Of a stretch of DNA of 64,000 nucleotides, positions 25,237 through 36,214 are shown in pieces (position 1 is the first letter of the stretch; the number at the start of each line of letters is the position of its first letter). Position numbers and translations under genes: made by a program. The notes below the pieces were generated by a model, which saw only the letters and a list, made by a program, of their open reading frames with translations, was not told the origin of the DNA and ran no database searches. The stretch is from Malania oleifera (lineage: Eukaryota > Streptophyta > Magnoliopsida > Santalales > Ximeniaceae), in NCBI RefSeq assembly GCF_029873635.1, contig NC_080423.1, forward strand, positions 88,705,191 through 88,769,190. Direction: 5' to 3'.

Positions 25237-27125
25237 ATGGAGTTATTGGTTTATGAACTAGTCTTTCATCTTGGTACCCGTACTTTCTTGGGTCCTAATG
25301 GTTTAACAAGAAATGTTTCTTTTATTTTCCAAACTTGTTTAGTTTTCACACCCTTTCTCTTTAATGGACATTCAAACTTTATATGTCCCTTCTTATTACA
25401 TGGAAGTATGTGGTGTGAGTATAAGCATCTGAAGAGGTGCTAGCATAATCTTTGGAGGCTTTTGCAAAGTACCCCCATGTAGAAGTTCTTTTTCTTTGCA
25501 TTCTCAACTCCATTGAAACCTATGCCTTTTTTATTCAATAACATTCTTTGTGCGCCAATCATTTTATCAAAGTTATATATATTTTTTTCAGTGAAATTGT
25601 AGATGATTTTGGCTTGATCCTCAATTTTATTTTTAAGATCACATATTTCAGAGTTTTTTGTATGTTTACCCTTTTCTTGCAGCTTTACTTGATTTTGAGA
25701 CATCTTGCTGATTTTGTTTTCTAGTTCAAAAATATAAAGATCTTTCTCATTATCAATGGAAGTTTGAGATCTTATATCTTCTTATTCTTTCATTGTATTT
25801 TCATTCTTACTTTCTAATCTCTTGATTTTTAGATCCTTTTCTCTTTCAGCAAGATTTTTAGATTCTAATTCTTTTATCATAGCTTCATTCTTATTTTTCA
25901 ATGAAATATATCGTTTAGTTACTTTAACTAAAATATTATAAGCTTTGAATAATTCTCTTTTAATTCTTCATAAGATGACATACTCTCATCATTGGATTCA
26001 TTAGATGAATCATCACTATAATCATTAAATGATTTGGAAGAGGAACTTTGTTCTTCATCATCGTCCCATACCATAAAGCAAGCAACCTCTTAGTCCTTTA
26101 ATTCACTATCTGAACTAATTGTACTAATATTATCCCATGTAGTGGCCTTCATTGCCTTTTTCTTTTTCTTTTTAGAATCTTTCTTAAGTTGTGGACAATC
26201 AAATTTTATGTGTCAAACTTTCTTACAATTAAAACATGTTGGAATTTCAGCCTTTGTTTTCTTCTTACTAATTTCTTCTTCATCATTTTCATCCGATTTT
26301 GAGTTCTGGATTTTTCTTATAAATTTATTCTTCTTTTTAAGGATTTTGGCAAGTCTTTTGGTTATGAAGACTACATCATTTACATCCTTCACTTCTTCAT
26401 CTTCTTTAATAGAGCTTTCACTTGAGGCTTTAAATGCAGTGGATTCCTTGTTTTTAGATTTTCCATTTCTTTCGTTTATTGCCATCTCATAAGTGAGTAG
26501 AGAACCTATTAATTCATCTAAGGAGGTGTTTTTCAAATTTCTTCCTTCAGTTATTGCAGTGGCCTTAGGTTCCCAAATCGGTCGAAGTCCTCTAAGAATT
26601 TTTTGGATTATTTCATAAATTGAGTAATTCTTTCGTAAGGCATTGAAGGAGTTTATTATATGGGTGAACCTAGTGTACATGCGAGTGATGGTTTCATCCG
26701 AGTTCATCCTAAAGGCTTCATACTCACTTGTGAGCATGTTGATTCTATTATCTCTAACATCAATTTTTCCTTCATAGGTTACCTCTAATTTATCCCATAT
26801 TTCTTTAGCTGATTTACATGTCATTACCTTATTGAATTCATTTACATCAAGAGCATAATATAAAGCATTCATAACACTTGAATTTACTTGCAACATCTTA
26901 TGGTCATTGTCGGTCATCTCTTTTTACTCTTTAGGTATTTCTTTGTTATCTATGTTTTTGGTACGGACAAGGTCACCATGTTTGAACAATTTCCAAGCAT
27001 TTCAATTCATAGTTTATAGGTATATCCTCATTCGTCGTTTCAAAAGTATAGTTGACACCGAAAAAGAGAGGAGGTCTATATGAGGATTGACCCTCAACAA
27101 AGGGAGCTATGCCTAGGTATGCCAT
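25237..27125 (-). pseudogene. gag of gag-only Sirevirus element, copy 1 (broken)
   Basis: The likely start is the ATG whose complement ends at 27125, giving MAYLGIAPFVEGQSS, parallel to MANIGVAPFGEGQSS of element A. A 234-codon open stretch (26213-26917) contains the UBN2-type gag core: NALYYALDVNEFNKVM, AKEIWDKLEVTYEG, FRMNSDETI, YTRFTHIINS and TSLDELIGSLLTYEM. The zinc knuckle CFNC....H is cut by a stop where the glycine should be, near 26214. The C-terminal part (25440-25703) is lysine-rich and helical. Sequence between the N-terminus and the core is shortened and frameshifted. Gag would package RNA if intact. Confidence 0.85.
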
Positions 27126-27170
27126 AAAGATCTTTGTGTAGCTTATAGGTTAAGATTGGCTACAACCTCG

Positions 27171-27182
27171 CTCTGATACCAA
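27171..27182 (-). other. Primer binding site, initiator tRNA-Met type (copy 1)
   Basis: The complement reads TTGGTATCAGAG, directly inside the LTR end CTTTCA, and continues CGAGG. This is the usual initiator-tRNA site of plant copia elements and fixes the minus orientation. Confidence 0.9.
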
Positions 27183-27988
27183 TTGAAAGTTAAGGTGTAG
27201 TCCCAAAAGGGGGGGGGGTGTGAATTGGGTAATAAAAGTTTTCTTTTAACTCTCATTACAAATTTGCAATCTTTTGTTACTTTAGTGAACACTCAAGTTT
27301 GTTTTAACTTCTAATGCTTAGTTAGATTAACCACAACTTAAATATTAACACAACCCAATAATTCTCAACAATATCAATTAAAAAAAAATTAAAACGTTTG
27401 ACCACAATATCTCAATCAAGATATGATATGTAGTACTTTTGCAATTTTCAACTTTTACAAGATCTCAAAGTAGAATTTGTTTGTCACCCTGTATGTATGA
27501 ATTTCATTCAAGCCCTGTATGACTGGATTGTTTTTCCTCAATACAAACCATAAATCAAACTCCCTTTGAATTTTCCACAATTTATATTAATCAACCAATA
27601 TACTTCCTTTTGGTTTTCGCAATCCCAATAACAAATTAAACCTTGGTTTATTTAATTTTCAATCCACGTAGTATATTTGATCAAGAATTAAAATCCAACC
27701 ACTCAGTTAATATAAACAAGAAATTAAATGAGAGTAGGGAAGAGAGTGAGACTGAGATTTTTTACGAGGTTCGGCTTATGCCCAGCTACGTCCTCGCTTT
27801 AGGCAAGACCACCTAGGGATTCCACTATACCATTTCTTTCCGAGTGTAACTTCAGACTTCTGAAGTTCTTTGTTTCATTCATCCGAACTCCAAACTCTCC
27901 ATTTATTTTTACTTTCTCATCACTTCATCATTACAACCCTACTCAGATTCCTCACAGATATCTCAAGTGTCTGCAAATCTCTCTCCCC

Positions 27989-29314
27989 ATGCCTCGAACC
28001 AAGCAGACTGCCCACAAAGGTTCTTCTTCAGGCAGAGAAATCCAAAATATTGATAAATGGTTAGTTGCTCCTAGAGCTCGAATTCGTTATCAAAATTCCT
28101 TGAGTTCTATAGAACCTATCTTAGGTAAACTTCTGGATGTATCATTCTTTGTCACTGAATTTCCTGATATTCTAAACTTGTTTCGTGATATTGGATGGTA
28201 TGACTTTATCATTCAACAACCTAAGGGTTGTTTTCCTCATTTAGTCAAAATCTTCTATGCAAATATACAATATGAACATGGGATTTATACTTCCGAGGTT
28301 AAAGGAAAGAAAATTTTGTTGAATTCTAAAATATTATCTCCTATCTTTCAAATTGCTCCAGGAGATTTTAATTGTCTTGTGTTTACTCGGTCTTGGATCC
28401 TAGAACAAGGCTTCACCCCTGCAGAATTTCTTCCTATGATTATGGAACGTGAGCCTGTTTATTTTGCACATCCTCCACTTTACAAACAATTGAATTTAAA
28501 AGGTCAAATTCTTCATAAGATCATTTCCACTAATATCTTACCAAAGCAAGGTTCTTTTGATCATCTTTCTTATATCGAATGTTTTGTTCTTTGGTGTCTT
28601 CTTAAAGGTAATAAATTAGATTTGGCCAATTTGATTGTTTGTTGGATGTGGACTAAGGTGGAATCCAATCAAGTTATTCTTCCTTATGGAGGCCTTCTTA
28701 CACTCCTCTTTACTAAACTTAATGTTACCACTGGTTTTGAATTTTTCATAAAAAGGACTAGATATGATTTCTTCAATGAGACTTCTCTTAAACAAATGGG
28801 CTATGATAAGGGTAGTACTGGCTGGTATTTGAAAGTTGCTAATCCTGCCAAAACACCACCTGCTTCTGCAGTAGGTTCAGCTTCAGCATCAGCCTCAGCC
28901 TCTGCTGCAGTTTCAACAGCAGCTCAATCTTCCTCCTCACAAGACCTTGGTTCATCTTCAGAAGCACCTTCTTGGTTTTTATCCTTTCAACAAGATTTTT
29001 CTAGTTTCTCTTCTGAAGTACGCACTGGTCTTCAGAATATCAAGGCAAAGGTCACATCACTTGATAAACGAGTGACTCTTATAGAGCACTATCAAGCTAA
29101 ACTTTCTAAGGGGAGTGATCCCATGGACATCAGTTCTGCTCATCCAAGTACTGAAGGTGATGATGATGCTAGTGATAATGATGATGATGCAAATGATGAT
29201 AATGAGGGTAATTCTGACAATGACAATGATGAAGAAAACACTGAAGAAGAAGGGTCTCAAGAAGAAGGAGGAGAAGAAACAACAAAAGGAGATGATTCTG
29301 TAGAAGAAGACTAG
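27989..29314 (+). CDS. Intact env-like / plant-transposon-domain ORF of Sirevirus A (441 aa)
   Basis: One uninterrupted frame. Residues 1-10 read MPRTKQTAHK, strikingly like the histone H3 tail. Residues about 25-285 form a globular part with FPDILNLFRDIGWYDFI, FPHLVKIFYANI and KILSPIF, which resembles the plant transposon domain of env-like ORFs carried downstream of pol in Sireviruses. Residues about 289-324 are Ala/Ser-rich, about 328-373 look like a coiled coil (VTSLDKRVTLIEHYQAKL), and 388-441 are very acidic. I see no signal peptide or convincing membrane helix, so an envelope role is doubtful; a nuclear role is a guess. Polypurine tracts and the LTR follow, as expected at the 3' end of a Sirevirus. 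No codon is broken although the neighbouring gag-pol has several stops. Confidence 0.82.
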   Translation: MPRTKQTAHKGSSSGREIQNIDKWLVAPRARIRYQNSLSSIEPILGKLLDVSFFVTEFPDILNLFRDIGWYDFIIQQPKGCFPHLVKIFYANIQYEHGIYTSEVKGKKILLNSKILSPIFQIAPGDFNCLVFTRSWILEQGFTPAEFLPMIMEREPVYFAHPPLYKQLNLKGQILHKIISTNILPKQGSFDHLSYIECFVLWCLLKGNKLDLANLIVCWMWTKVESNQVILPYGGLLTLLFTKLNVTTGFEFFIKRTRYDFFNETSLKQMGYDKGSTGWYLKVANPAKTPPASAVGSASASASASAAVSTAAQSSSSQDLGSSSEAPSWFLSFQQDFSSFSSEVRTGLQNIKAKVTSLDKRVTLIEHYQAKLSKGSDPMDISSAHPSTEGDDDASDNDDDANDDNEGNSDNDNDEENTEEEGSQEEGGEETTKGDDSVEED

Positions 29315-29498
29315 GATAGCTAGATGTTATCTAGTTTAGGTTTCTATGTATTTTTTTTAACTGATGTCTTTTAACTTATCTTGTTCTTTTGCTTAAAAGT
29401 AACTTCTTGATGTATGGGATCTATATATATAAATATATCTCTTCTCAGCACATTTTTTTTGGCTCTTTATAATTGGCTTGTTCTTTTTTATTAATGCC

Positions 29499-29768
29499 AA
29501 AGGGGGAGAAAAGCTAGCAAAGATAAAACTTAAAACCTCCTTAATATATGTGAACTTGAACTGAAATCAGGATCTAGATTATGTAAAAGCACATAAACTG
29601 CAATCATATATTGAGAAAATGATTCCTTGTATGAACTCAAAAATTTTCTATGGCTTTTAGCAAAGGGGAGTTATTTTTACTTGCTTATTAATGTTCATAG
29701 TAAGGGGGAGTAATTCACTTTACATTTTATCTTTACCCCTTGTTTGTCATCATCAAAAAGGGGGAGAT
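29499..29768 (+). other. Multiple polypurine tracts of Sirevirus A
   Basis: Four G-rich purine tracts: 29500-29513 (AAAGGGGGAGAAAA), about 29661-29671 (CAAAGGGGAG), 29702-29710 (AAGGGGGAG) and 29755-29768 (AAAAAGGGGGAGAT). The last abuts the LTR and is the primary plus-strand primer. Several upstream copies are typical of Sireviruses. Confidence 0.85.
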
Positions 29769-30199
29769 TGTTGGCCTAGCAAGTTCTTTCAATTGATTTT
29801 GGTGATAACAAACAAAGGATGATTTAACTTTAAAAAAGTTGAGTTTTGATGTTTCAGGAAATATGAATCAAGTGTAATTCAAAGCAAAACTCAAATTTAG
29901 ATCAAGTATGATTTATGAGAAGAATAAGTGTAAGTCAAGTATTAAGATATCTTCTCAAAGATTCATGAAAGGTCTGATATTGTTGAAGCTCAAGAAAATT
30001 GCTTAAGATATGTCAAGAGATGAGAGGACTCAAACTTGAAGGCCTAGGAAACATATATGTAAGTATTTCAAAAGGCAAAATATCTTTGAAATATATTTTG
30101 AAGCTTTTTCTAAGAGATTATTAATGTTTAAAGACTTATTTAAATCAAATATTTATTTCATGAGAGAACAAAAGAGTTTTTTTTAAAAGAAAGTAAAGA

Positions 30200-30640
30200 A
30201 GACTGAAGTAGAGACTTCAGTTGGCTGAACTTTTCAGTTCAGATGACTAAAGTAAAGACTTCAGTTGACTGAACATTGAGTTTAGACATCTGAAGAATTA
30301 TTTCAGTCAACCGAAGAATAAGTTCAGCTAATTGAAGAATTTTCAGAACAGGCAGAGAGTTGCAGCAGTAGCTTCAGTTGACTGAACCTGTGACCTCAGT
30401 CAACTGAACCTGCGATTTCAGTCATCTGAACTCTGACTTCAGATGACTAACCCTGTATCCTGTTTTAATTTTTGAAAGTATAAGACACTTCAGTCAACTG
30501 AACCTGTGACCTCAGTCAACTGAACCTACGATTTCAGTCATCTGAACTTTGACTTCAGTTGACTGACCCTGTATCTAGTTCAAATTTTTAAGGGTTTAAG
30601 GAACTTCAGTTGACTGACCACGATACTTCAATCAACTGAA
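30200..30640. repeat. Palindrome cluster in the Sirevirus A LTR
   Basis: More than a dozen copies of TTCAGTTGACTGAA and variants (TTCAGATGACTGAA, CAGTCAACTGAA, CAGTCATCTGAA), each a near-perfect inverted repeat of 12-14 bases. A longer unit (about 120 bp, with CTGTGACCTCAGTC and GATTTCAGTCATC) appears twice, near 30370-30460 and 30490-30570. Confidence 0.9.
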
Positions 30641-30769
30641 CACTGTTCAACGGACAAAATTTTTAAAATTCTTATTTTTAAAATATAGCCGTTTGAAACC
30701 CAAATTTTCTAAACAAATTGGGAAATTTTTTAAGGAAACTCTTACAACAAGGGAACCCACTTGAAAGCC

Positions 30770-30777
30770 TATAAATA
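30770..30777 (+). promoter_or_regulatory. TATA box of the Sirevirus A LTR
   Basis: TATAAATA followed by TATGG, about 130 bases after the palindrome cluster. Equivalent boxes sit in the same place in the other LTR families here. Confidence 0.65.
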
Positions 30778-31736
30778 TATGGTTCTTGTGAATTAAGAAA
30801 TTCATTCAAGTATTGAAAACTCTCTTAAAAGCTCTCTTGTTCTAATATCTCTTACTCAATCTCTTGCAAAGCTGAACGTATTGTTGTTCTGATATTTTGT
30901 TCATCAAATCCTGAAGAATTACTGATTTCTTATCTAGAGAAAAGGATTTTGGTGAATTCTTTGAAAAGCTTCAAAAGTTTATTTCATTGTTGATATTTTA
31001 TCTTTTGAAGTACATAGTTCTTATCTGTACTAATCTGCTCTTTGAGTGAGCTTCTCTTGTACATCAGGTTTTGATATTTCTTTTGTAGATTTTGAACGTT
31101 TCCAGGCTGTTGGAGCATTGACCAAACAAGGATATATTTTTTGGAGAAGGCGGGCTCTAGCCTTGACCAAAGGAGTGATTGTAAACAGGTTTTGTTCCAC
31201 CCGGTAACGGAACTACGATAGTGGAAACCTTTGGTATTTTGCCAAGGGCGAGGACGTAGGCTGCGTTGAAGTCGAACCTCGTAAAAATTTTGTGTCTTTC
31301 TCTCTATTTTATATACGTTATTTTCTGTGTTGTATGATTTCAAAGTGCAGGTAATAAGTTTTAAAGAGAAAGAAATAAAGATTCTTGGTATTTTAGAAAG
31401 TACGTTTTTGATTAACCGTTTGTGAAAACCTAAAAGGGAGTACGTTGGTTAATCTATGGAAATCTTAATCAAGAAAGGTACATACCGGAAGTTAATTCAA
31501 AGCAAGTGATACATATTCACAGGGAAATCAACAATATATATATTATTCTTGATTAAGTAATTAAATTGTTTAAACTTTATTGCTTATCTTGTTTGGTTAA
31601 ATTACAAGTATTTAAAGGTGTGTCTATATATTATTTGTTGTGCTCAATCTAGTATCTAAAGAACAAGATTAAAAAGTATTAAAATTAAAAAGATTCCAAT
31701 TCACCCCCTCTCTTGGGAAGCTATTCCTAATTTCAA

Positions 31737-31748
31737 TTGGTATCAGAG
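31737..31748 (+). other. Primer binding site of Sirevirus A, initiator tRNA-Met type
   Basis: TTGGTATCAGAG directly after the LTR end TTTCA and one base. Confidence 0.9.
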
Positions 31749-31791
31749 TGGGTTATAGAGATTCCTAACAAGAAACTATAAAAAGATCTAA

Positions 31792-33560
31792 ATGGCAAAT
31801 ATTGGAGTAGCACCCTTTGGTGAAGGCCAATCATCAACCCATCCACCAATCTTTTGTGGACACAATTATACTTTCTGGAAAAAGAGAATGGAAATATATC
31901 TCCAACACATGGATTGGAAAGCTTGGGAAGTAGTTTTAGATGGAAATCTTATCCCTACTAAAATAGTTGATGGAAAACATATTCCTAAAGAAAAGAAAGA
32001 TATGACTGACCTAGACTATAAAATGCTACAAATAAATGCAAGTGCTATAAATGCATTATATTGTGCATTGGATGCTAATGAGTTTAACCGAGTCATGGCC
32101 TGCAAAACAGCTAAAGAAATTGGGATAAACTAGAAGTAACTTATGAAGGTACTGTTGATGTTAGAGATAACAGGATAGACATGTTAACAAGTGAATACGA
32201 AGCTTTTAAAATGAATTCTGATGAAACCATATCAAGCATGTATACTAGGTTTACTCACATAATAAACTCCTTAAGTGCCTTAGGAAAAACTTATACTACT
32301 TATGAAATGATCAGAAAAATTTTAAGAGGCCTACCTTCTATTTGGGAACCAAAGGCCACAACTATCACAGAAGGGAGAAATTTAAAGACTACTTCACTAG
32401 ATGAACTTATCGGGTCACTTCTCACGTATGAAATGGCATTGAAGGAAAGAAATCCTGAATCTAAGCATAAAAAATCTATTGCTCTAAAAGCATCTAGCCA
32501 TAACACTAGTGAAGAAGAAAGTGAAACAAGTGACTTAGATCAAGATGAGCTGGCTTTTATTACTATGACACTAGGAAAATTTTTTAGAAGAAATAAAAGG
32601 TTTCCTAAAAAGTTTAATAAAAAGAAAACTGAAAAAGGAGAGACAAGTAGGAAAAAAAGTAAAGGTAAGAATGATTTACCAATTTGTTATCATCGCAAAA
32701 AACCAAAGCATATCAAACCTGACTGTCCATCATTCAAGAAAGACAAGAAGAAAAAGAAGGAAGCAATGAAAGCTACTTGGGATGACTCGAGCTCGAGCGA
32801 AACTGAAATCGAATCAAGTGAATAGGAGATGGCAAATATATGCTTCATGGCAAACAATGAAGAGGTAAATTCTTATTACTCTTCATCAGAATCTCAAAAT
32901 GAGTCTTGTGATGAGTCATGTGATAGCTTGCCCTTTTATAAGGAATTACAAGCTGAGTTATTCTCACTCCATAAAAGATTTATAAAAGTGTCTAAAAGAA
33001 ACATGATTTTGAAAGATAAAAATCAAGAGCTAGCAAAACAACTTGAATCATTCAAAGTTATTGAAGAAGAAAGACATACTTATAATAAGCAGCTGGAAGA
33101 AGAATTAAATGTAGTAAAACAAGAGTTAGATAAAACTCATAAAGAAGGTTGAAATAAGAAAGATTTAAAAATAAATGAACTCAAAAAGGAAATTAAGGAT
33201 AAAGAAAAGATAATCTATGATTTTACCAAAGGAAAAGAAAACTTTGAAAAGATGATTGGACAACAAAGACTTCATGGAAACAAAGAAGGAATAGGCTACA
33301 ATGGTAAGACAAATAAAAAGAATAAAAAGCTATATATGGGATATTTTGTTAAGGAAGCCAAGTTTTATGATAGTACCTCATCAAATAACAAACATGAACA
33401 TATCACTTGTTATATGTGTAAAACTAAAGGACATGTGATGTTTAATTGTCCATTAAAAAGAAAATATGTTAAAATCCAAGGAGAATGGAAAGCAAATAAT
33501 GGAACTAATAACAAAATAAAGAAAGTCAAAAGAATTTGGGTACCAAAAACTAACATATAG
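31792..33560 (+). pseudogene. Sirevirus A gag (frameshift and stops)
   Basis: It starts at ATG 31792, 44 bases after the primer site. 31792-32130 reads GHNYTFWKKRMEIYLQHMD, INALYCALDANEFNRVM and CKTAKEI; a shift at about 32128 moves to the frame of 32181-32825 with YTRFTHIINSLSALGK, GLPSIWEPKATTI and LIGSLLTYEM. The first zinc knuckle is damaged (CYHRKKPKHIKPDC lacks the second Cys). 32829-33152 is coiled-coil-like and acidic; after a stop near 33150 a second, intact knuckle CYMCKTKGHVMFNC lies at 33410-33451. The region ends RIWVPKTNI just before the protease. Confidence 0.9.
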
Positions 33561-33593
33561 TGTCCCTCATTGTAGGTTTGCCTTAGGACAACA

Positions 33594-34136
33594 ATGACAA
33601 CGGACAAATGGTACTTGGACAGTGGTTGCTCAAGGCATATGACCGGTGAGAAGACCAAGTTTTCTACTCTTAAACAAAAGGATAGGGGATACGAAACCTT
33701 CGGCGACAATGCCAAAGGTAAAATTATTGGTATTGGAAAAATTAGTAAAGAATCTTCACTTACTATAGATAATGTGTTATTAGTGGAAGGACTAAAACAT
33801 AACCTTTTAAGTATTAGTCAATTAAGTGATAAAGGTTTTGAAGTAATTTTCATGAAGGAAAAATGTATTATTCAAAATCCCAAAAACAAAGAAATCATGT
33901 TTACGGCTTATAGAATAAATAATATATATTGTATAAATCTTGAGAAAATAACAAATCAAAACATAACTTGTTTAACAGTTATGAATGAAGTAGGTTGGTT
34001 ATGGCATAGGAAACTAGGTCATGCTAGCATGGATTTACTATCAAAATTATCTAAGAAAAATCTTGTAAAAGGACTACCAAATACTAAATTCATAAAAGAC
34101 AAGTTGTGTGATGCATGTCAAAAGGGAAACAAGTAA
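33594..34136 (+). pseudogene. Sirevirus A protease and integrase zinc-binding domain
   Basis: KWYLDSGCSRHMTGE at 33606-33650 contains the DSG active site of copia aspartic protease. GKISKESSLTIDNVLLVEGLKHNLLSISQLSD follows as usual. The end, LWHRKLGHASMDLL through CDACQKGN, is the H-H-C-C zinc-binding start of integrase. The open stretch then stops; the continuing frame overlaps at 34115. Confidence 0.88.
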
Positions 34137-34820
34137 AAACTAGTTTTAAAAAGAAAAAATACATATCCACTAAAAGACCTCTAGAACTCTTACATCTAGA
34201 TTTATTTGGTCCAACTAGAACCTTAAGCGTAGGTGGCAAGCAATATGCTTTTGTTATAGTAGATGATTATTCAAGATACACTTGGGTAATATTTTTAGCA
34301 AACAAAGATGAAGCATGTAACCATTTAATAAACTTATGTAAGAAATTACAAAATGAGAAAGGTTACAATGTAACAAATTTTAGAAGTGACCAAGGAAGAG
34401 AGTTTAAAAATAAGGAAATTGAAAGATTTTGTAATGAATATGGAATAACTCATAATTTTTCTGCACCTAGAACTCCACAACAAAATGGAGTTGTTGAACG
34501 GAAAAACAGAACTTTACAAGAAATGGCAAGATCAATGCTAAATGAAAATAATTTGCCTAAATACTTTTGGGCAGAAGTTGTAAATACAGCATGCTATATT
34601 GTAAATAGGGTTTCAATAAGATCAAAAATAGACAAAACACCTTATGAACTTTGGAAAGTTAGAAAACCTAATATTTCCTACTTTCATGTTTTCGGTTGTA
34701 AATGCTTTATATAAAATACTAAAGATGATCTAGGAAAATTTGATGCAAAATCAGATGAAGGTATCTTCTTAGGTTATTCAACAAGCGGTAAAGCTTATAG
34801 GATTTTCAACAAAAGAACTT
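34115..34820 (+). pseudogene. Sirevirus A integrase core (single stop near the end)
   Basis: The catalytic D,D,E set is readable: HLDLFGPTR at 34193 with the first Asp, FRSDQGREF near 34378 with the second, and QQNGVVERKN near 34480 with Glu. YFWAEVVNTACYIVNR and YELWKVRKPNISYFHVFGCKCFI follow; a TAA at 34712 replaces the next codon and the frame carries on to [20 protein letters not shown]. Apart from this stop and the shift at its start it is well preserved. Confidence 0.9.
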
Positions 34821-34822
34821 CT

Positions 34823-36214
34823 ATGATCATGGAATCAATTCATATAACTTTTGATGAAACAAATAGTTTAGACATTAAAGACATGAATGATGAAAAAGAA
34901 GTTATTCTTCAAAAAGAAAAAGATATTGATATAAAGGAAGAAAAGAATAATGTAGTCTCAAATGAAAACTTTGTAGAAAATCTAAACCTTCCTAAAGAAT
35001 GGAAATATAACAAAAATCATCCAAAAGAACAAATACTTGGTGAAACATCAAAAGGGATAACTACGAGAGCCTCACTAAAGAATATTTGTAATCATTATGC
35101 ATTTTTGTCCCAAGATGAACCTAAAAATATTGAAGATGCTTTAAATGATGATTCTTGGATTATAGCAATGCAAGAGGAATTAAATCAGTTTGAAAGAAGT
35201 CAAGTATGGGAACTTATACCAAAACCTAAAGATAAATCAATTATAGGAACTAAATGGGTGTTCAGAAACAAGAAGGATGAAAATGGAATTGTTATAAGAA
35301 ATAAAGCTAGGCTTGTGGCTCAAGGGTACAATCAAGAAGAAGGAATTGATTATGATGAAACATTTGCACCAGTAGCTAGGATGGAAGCTATTAGGATGTT
35401 TTTAGCTTATGCAGCTCATAAGGATTTTAAGCTATATCAAATGGATGTAAAAAGTGCTTTTTTAAATGGATATATAAATGAAGAAGTGTATGTCAAACAA
35501 CCCCCCGGTTTTGAAAGTTCTAAAAATCCAAACTATGTATTCAAATTGACAAAAGCTCTCTATGGTTTAAAACAAGCTCCACGAGCTTGGTATGAAAGGT
35601 TAAGTAAATTTTTACTTAAAAATGAATTTATAAGAGGTAAAGTTGATAGTACCTTATTCATAAAATCCAAAAACAATGATATGCTAATAGTCCAAATATA
35701 TGTAGATGATATTATATTTGGAGCAACAAATGAAGATTTATGTCAAGACTTTGCTTTATGTATGCAAAAAGAATTTGAGATGAGTATGATGGGAGAGTTA
35801 AATTATTTTTTAGGACTACAAATAAAACAAGCTAAAAATGGAACTTTCATAACTCAAACTAAGTACATCAAAGAAATGCTTAAAAAGTTTGATATGGAAC
35901 TAAGTAAACCAATAGGAACTCCTATGAGTACAACTACAAGTCTTGATAGAGATGAAAAAGGAAAGCAAGTAGATATTACTAACTATAGAGGAATTATTGG
36001 TAGCCTACTATATTTAACTGCTAGTAGACCGGATATTATGTTTAGTGTATGTATGTATGCTAGATTTCAATCAAATCCCAAGGAATCGCACTTAACAGCT
36101 GTAAAAAGAATTCTTAGGTACTTAGTAGGATCACTTGATCTAGGATTATGGTATCCAAAGGACACGGATTTTGACATGATTAGTTATTCTGATGCTGATT
36201 TATGCTGGATGTAA
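34823..36214 (+). pseudogene. Sirevirus A reverse transcriptase
   Basis: A 463-codon open stretch includes the linker and RVT_2. Motifs: [66 protein letters not shown] with the first catalytic Asp, and [11 protein letters not shown] at 35696-35728 with the catalytic DD pair. It ends [19 protein letters not shown] just before a one-base insertion near 36205 shifts the frame at the RNase H start. RT itself has no internal stop. Confidence 0.92.

Larger units (their letters stand above)
29769..31735 (+). repeat. LTR of Sirevirus A (1.97 kb)
   Basis: It starts TGTTGGCCTAGCAAG after the polypurine tract and ends CCTAATTTCA before the primer site TTGGTATCAGAG. TTCAGTTGACTGAA-type palindromes fill 30200-30640, a TATA box is at 30770, and conserved U5 blocks lie at 31246-31290 and 31419-31450. 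Part of the first half recurs inverted at 36640-37593. Confidence 0.92.

Noticed and set aside
27171-27182. tRNA gene fragment
   Set aside because: Only the 12-13 bases complementary to the tRNA 3' end are present, next to an LTR; it is a primer binding site. The same applies at 12618, 31737, 43602 and 57255.
29057-29303. Met/Ile-rich frames overlapping the end of the env-like ORF
   Set aside because: They are shadow frames of the GAT repeats that encode the acidic tail.
27989-29314. A true host histone H3 gene
   Set aside because: Resemblance stops after about ten residues; the remaining 430 residues, the acidic tail and the flanking polypurine tracts and LTR fit a Sirevirus env-like ORF.
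30200-30640. CRISPR-like array of short palindromic repeats
   Set aside because: Repeats are too short and irregularly spaced, sit in a plant LTR, and have no cas genes or unique spacers of constant length.
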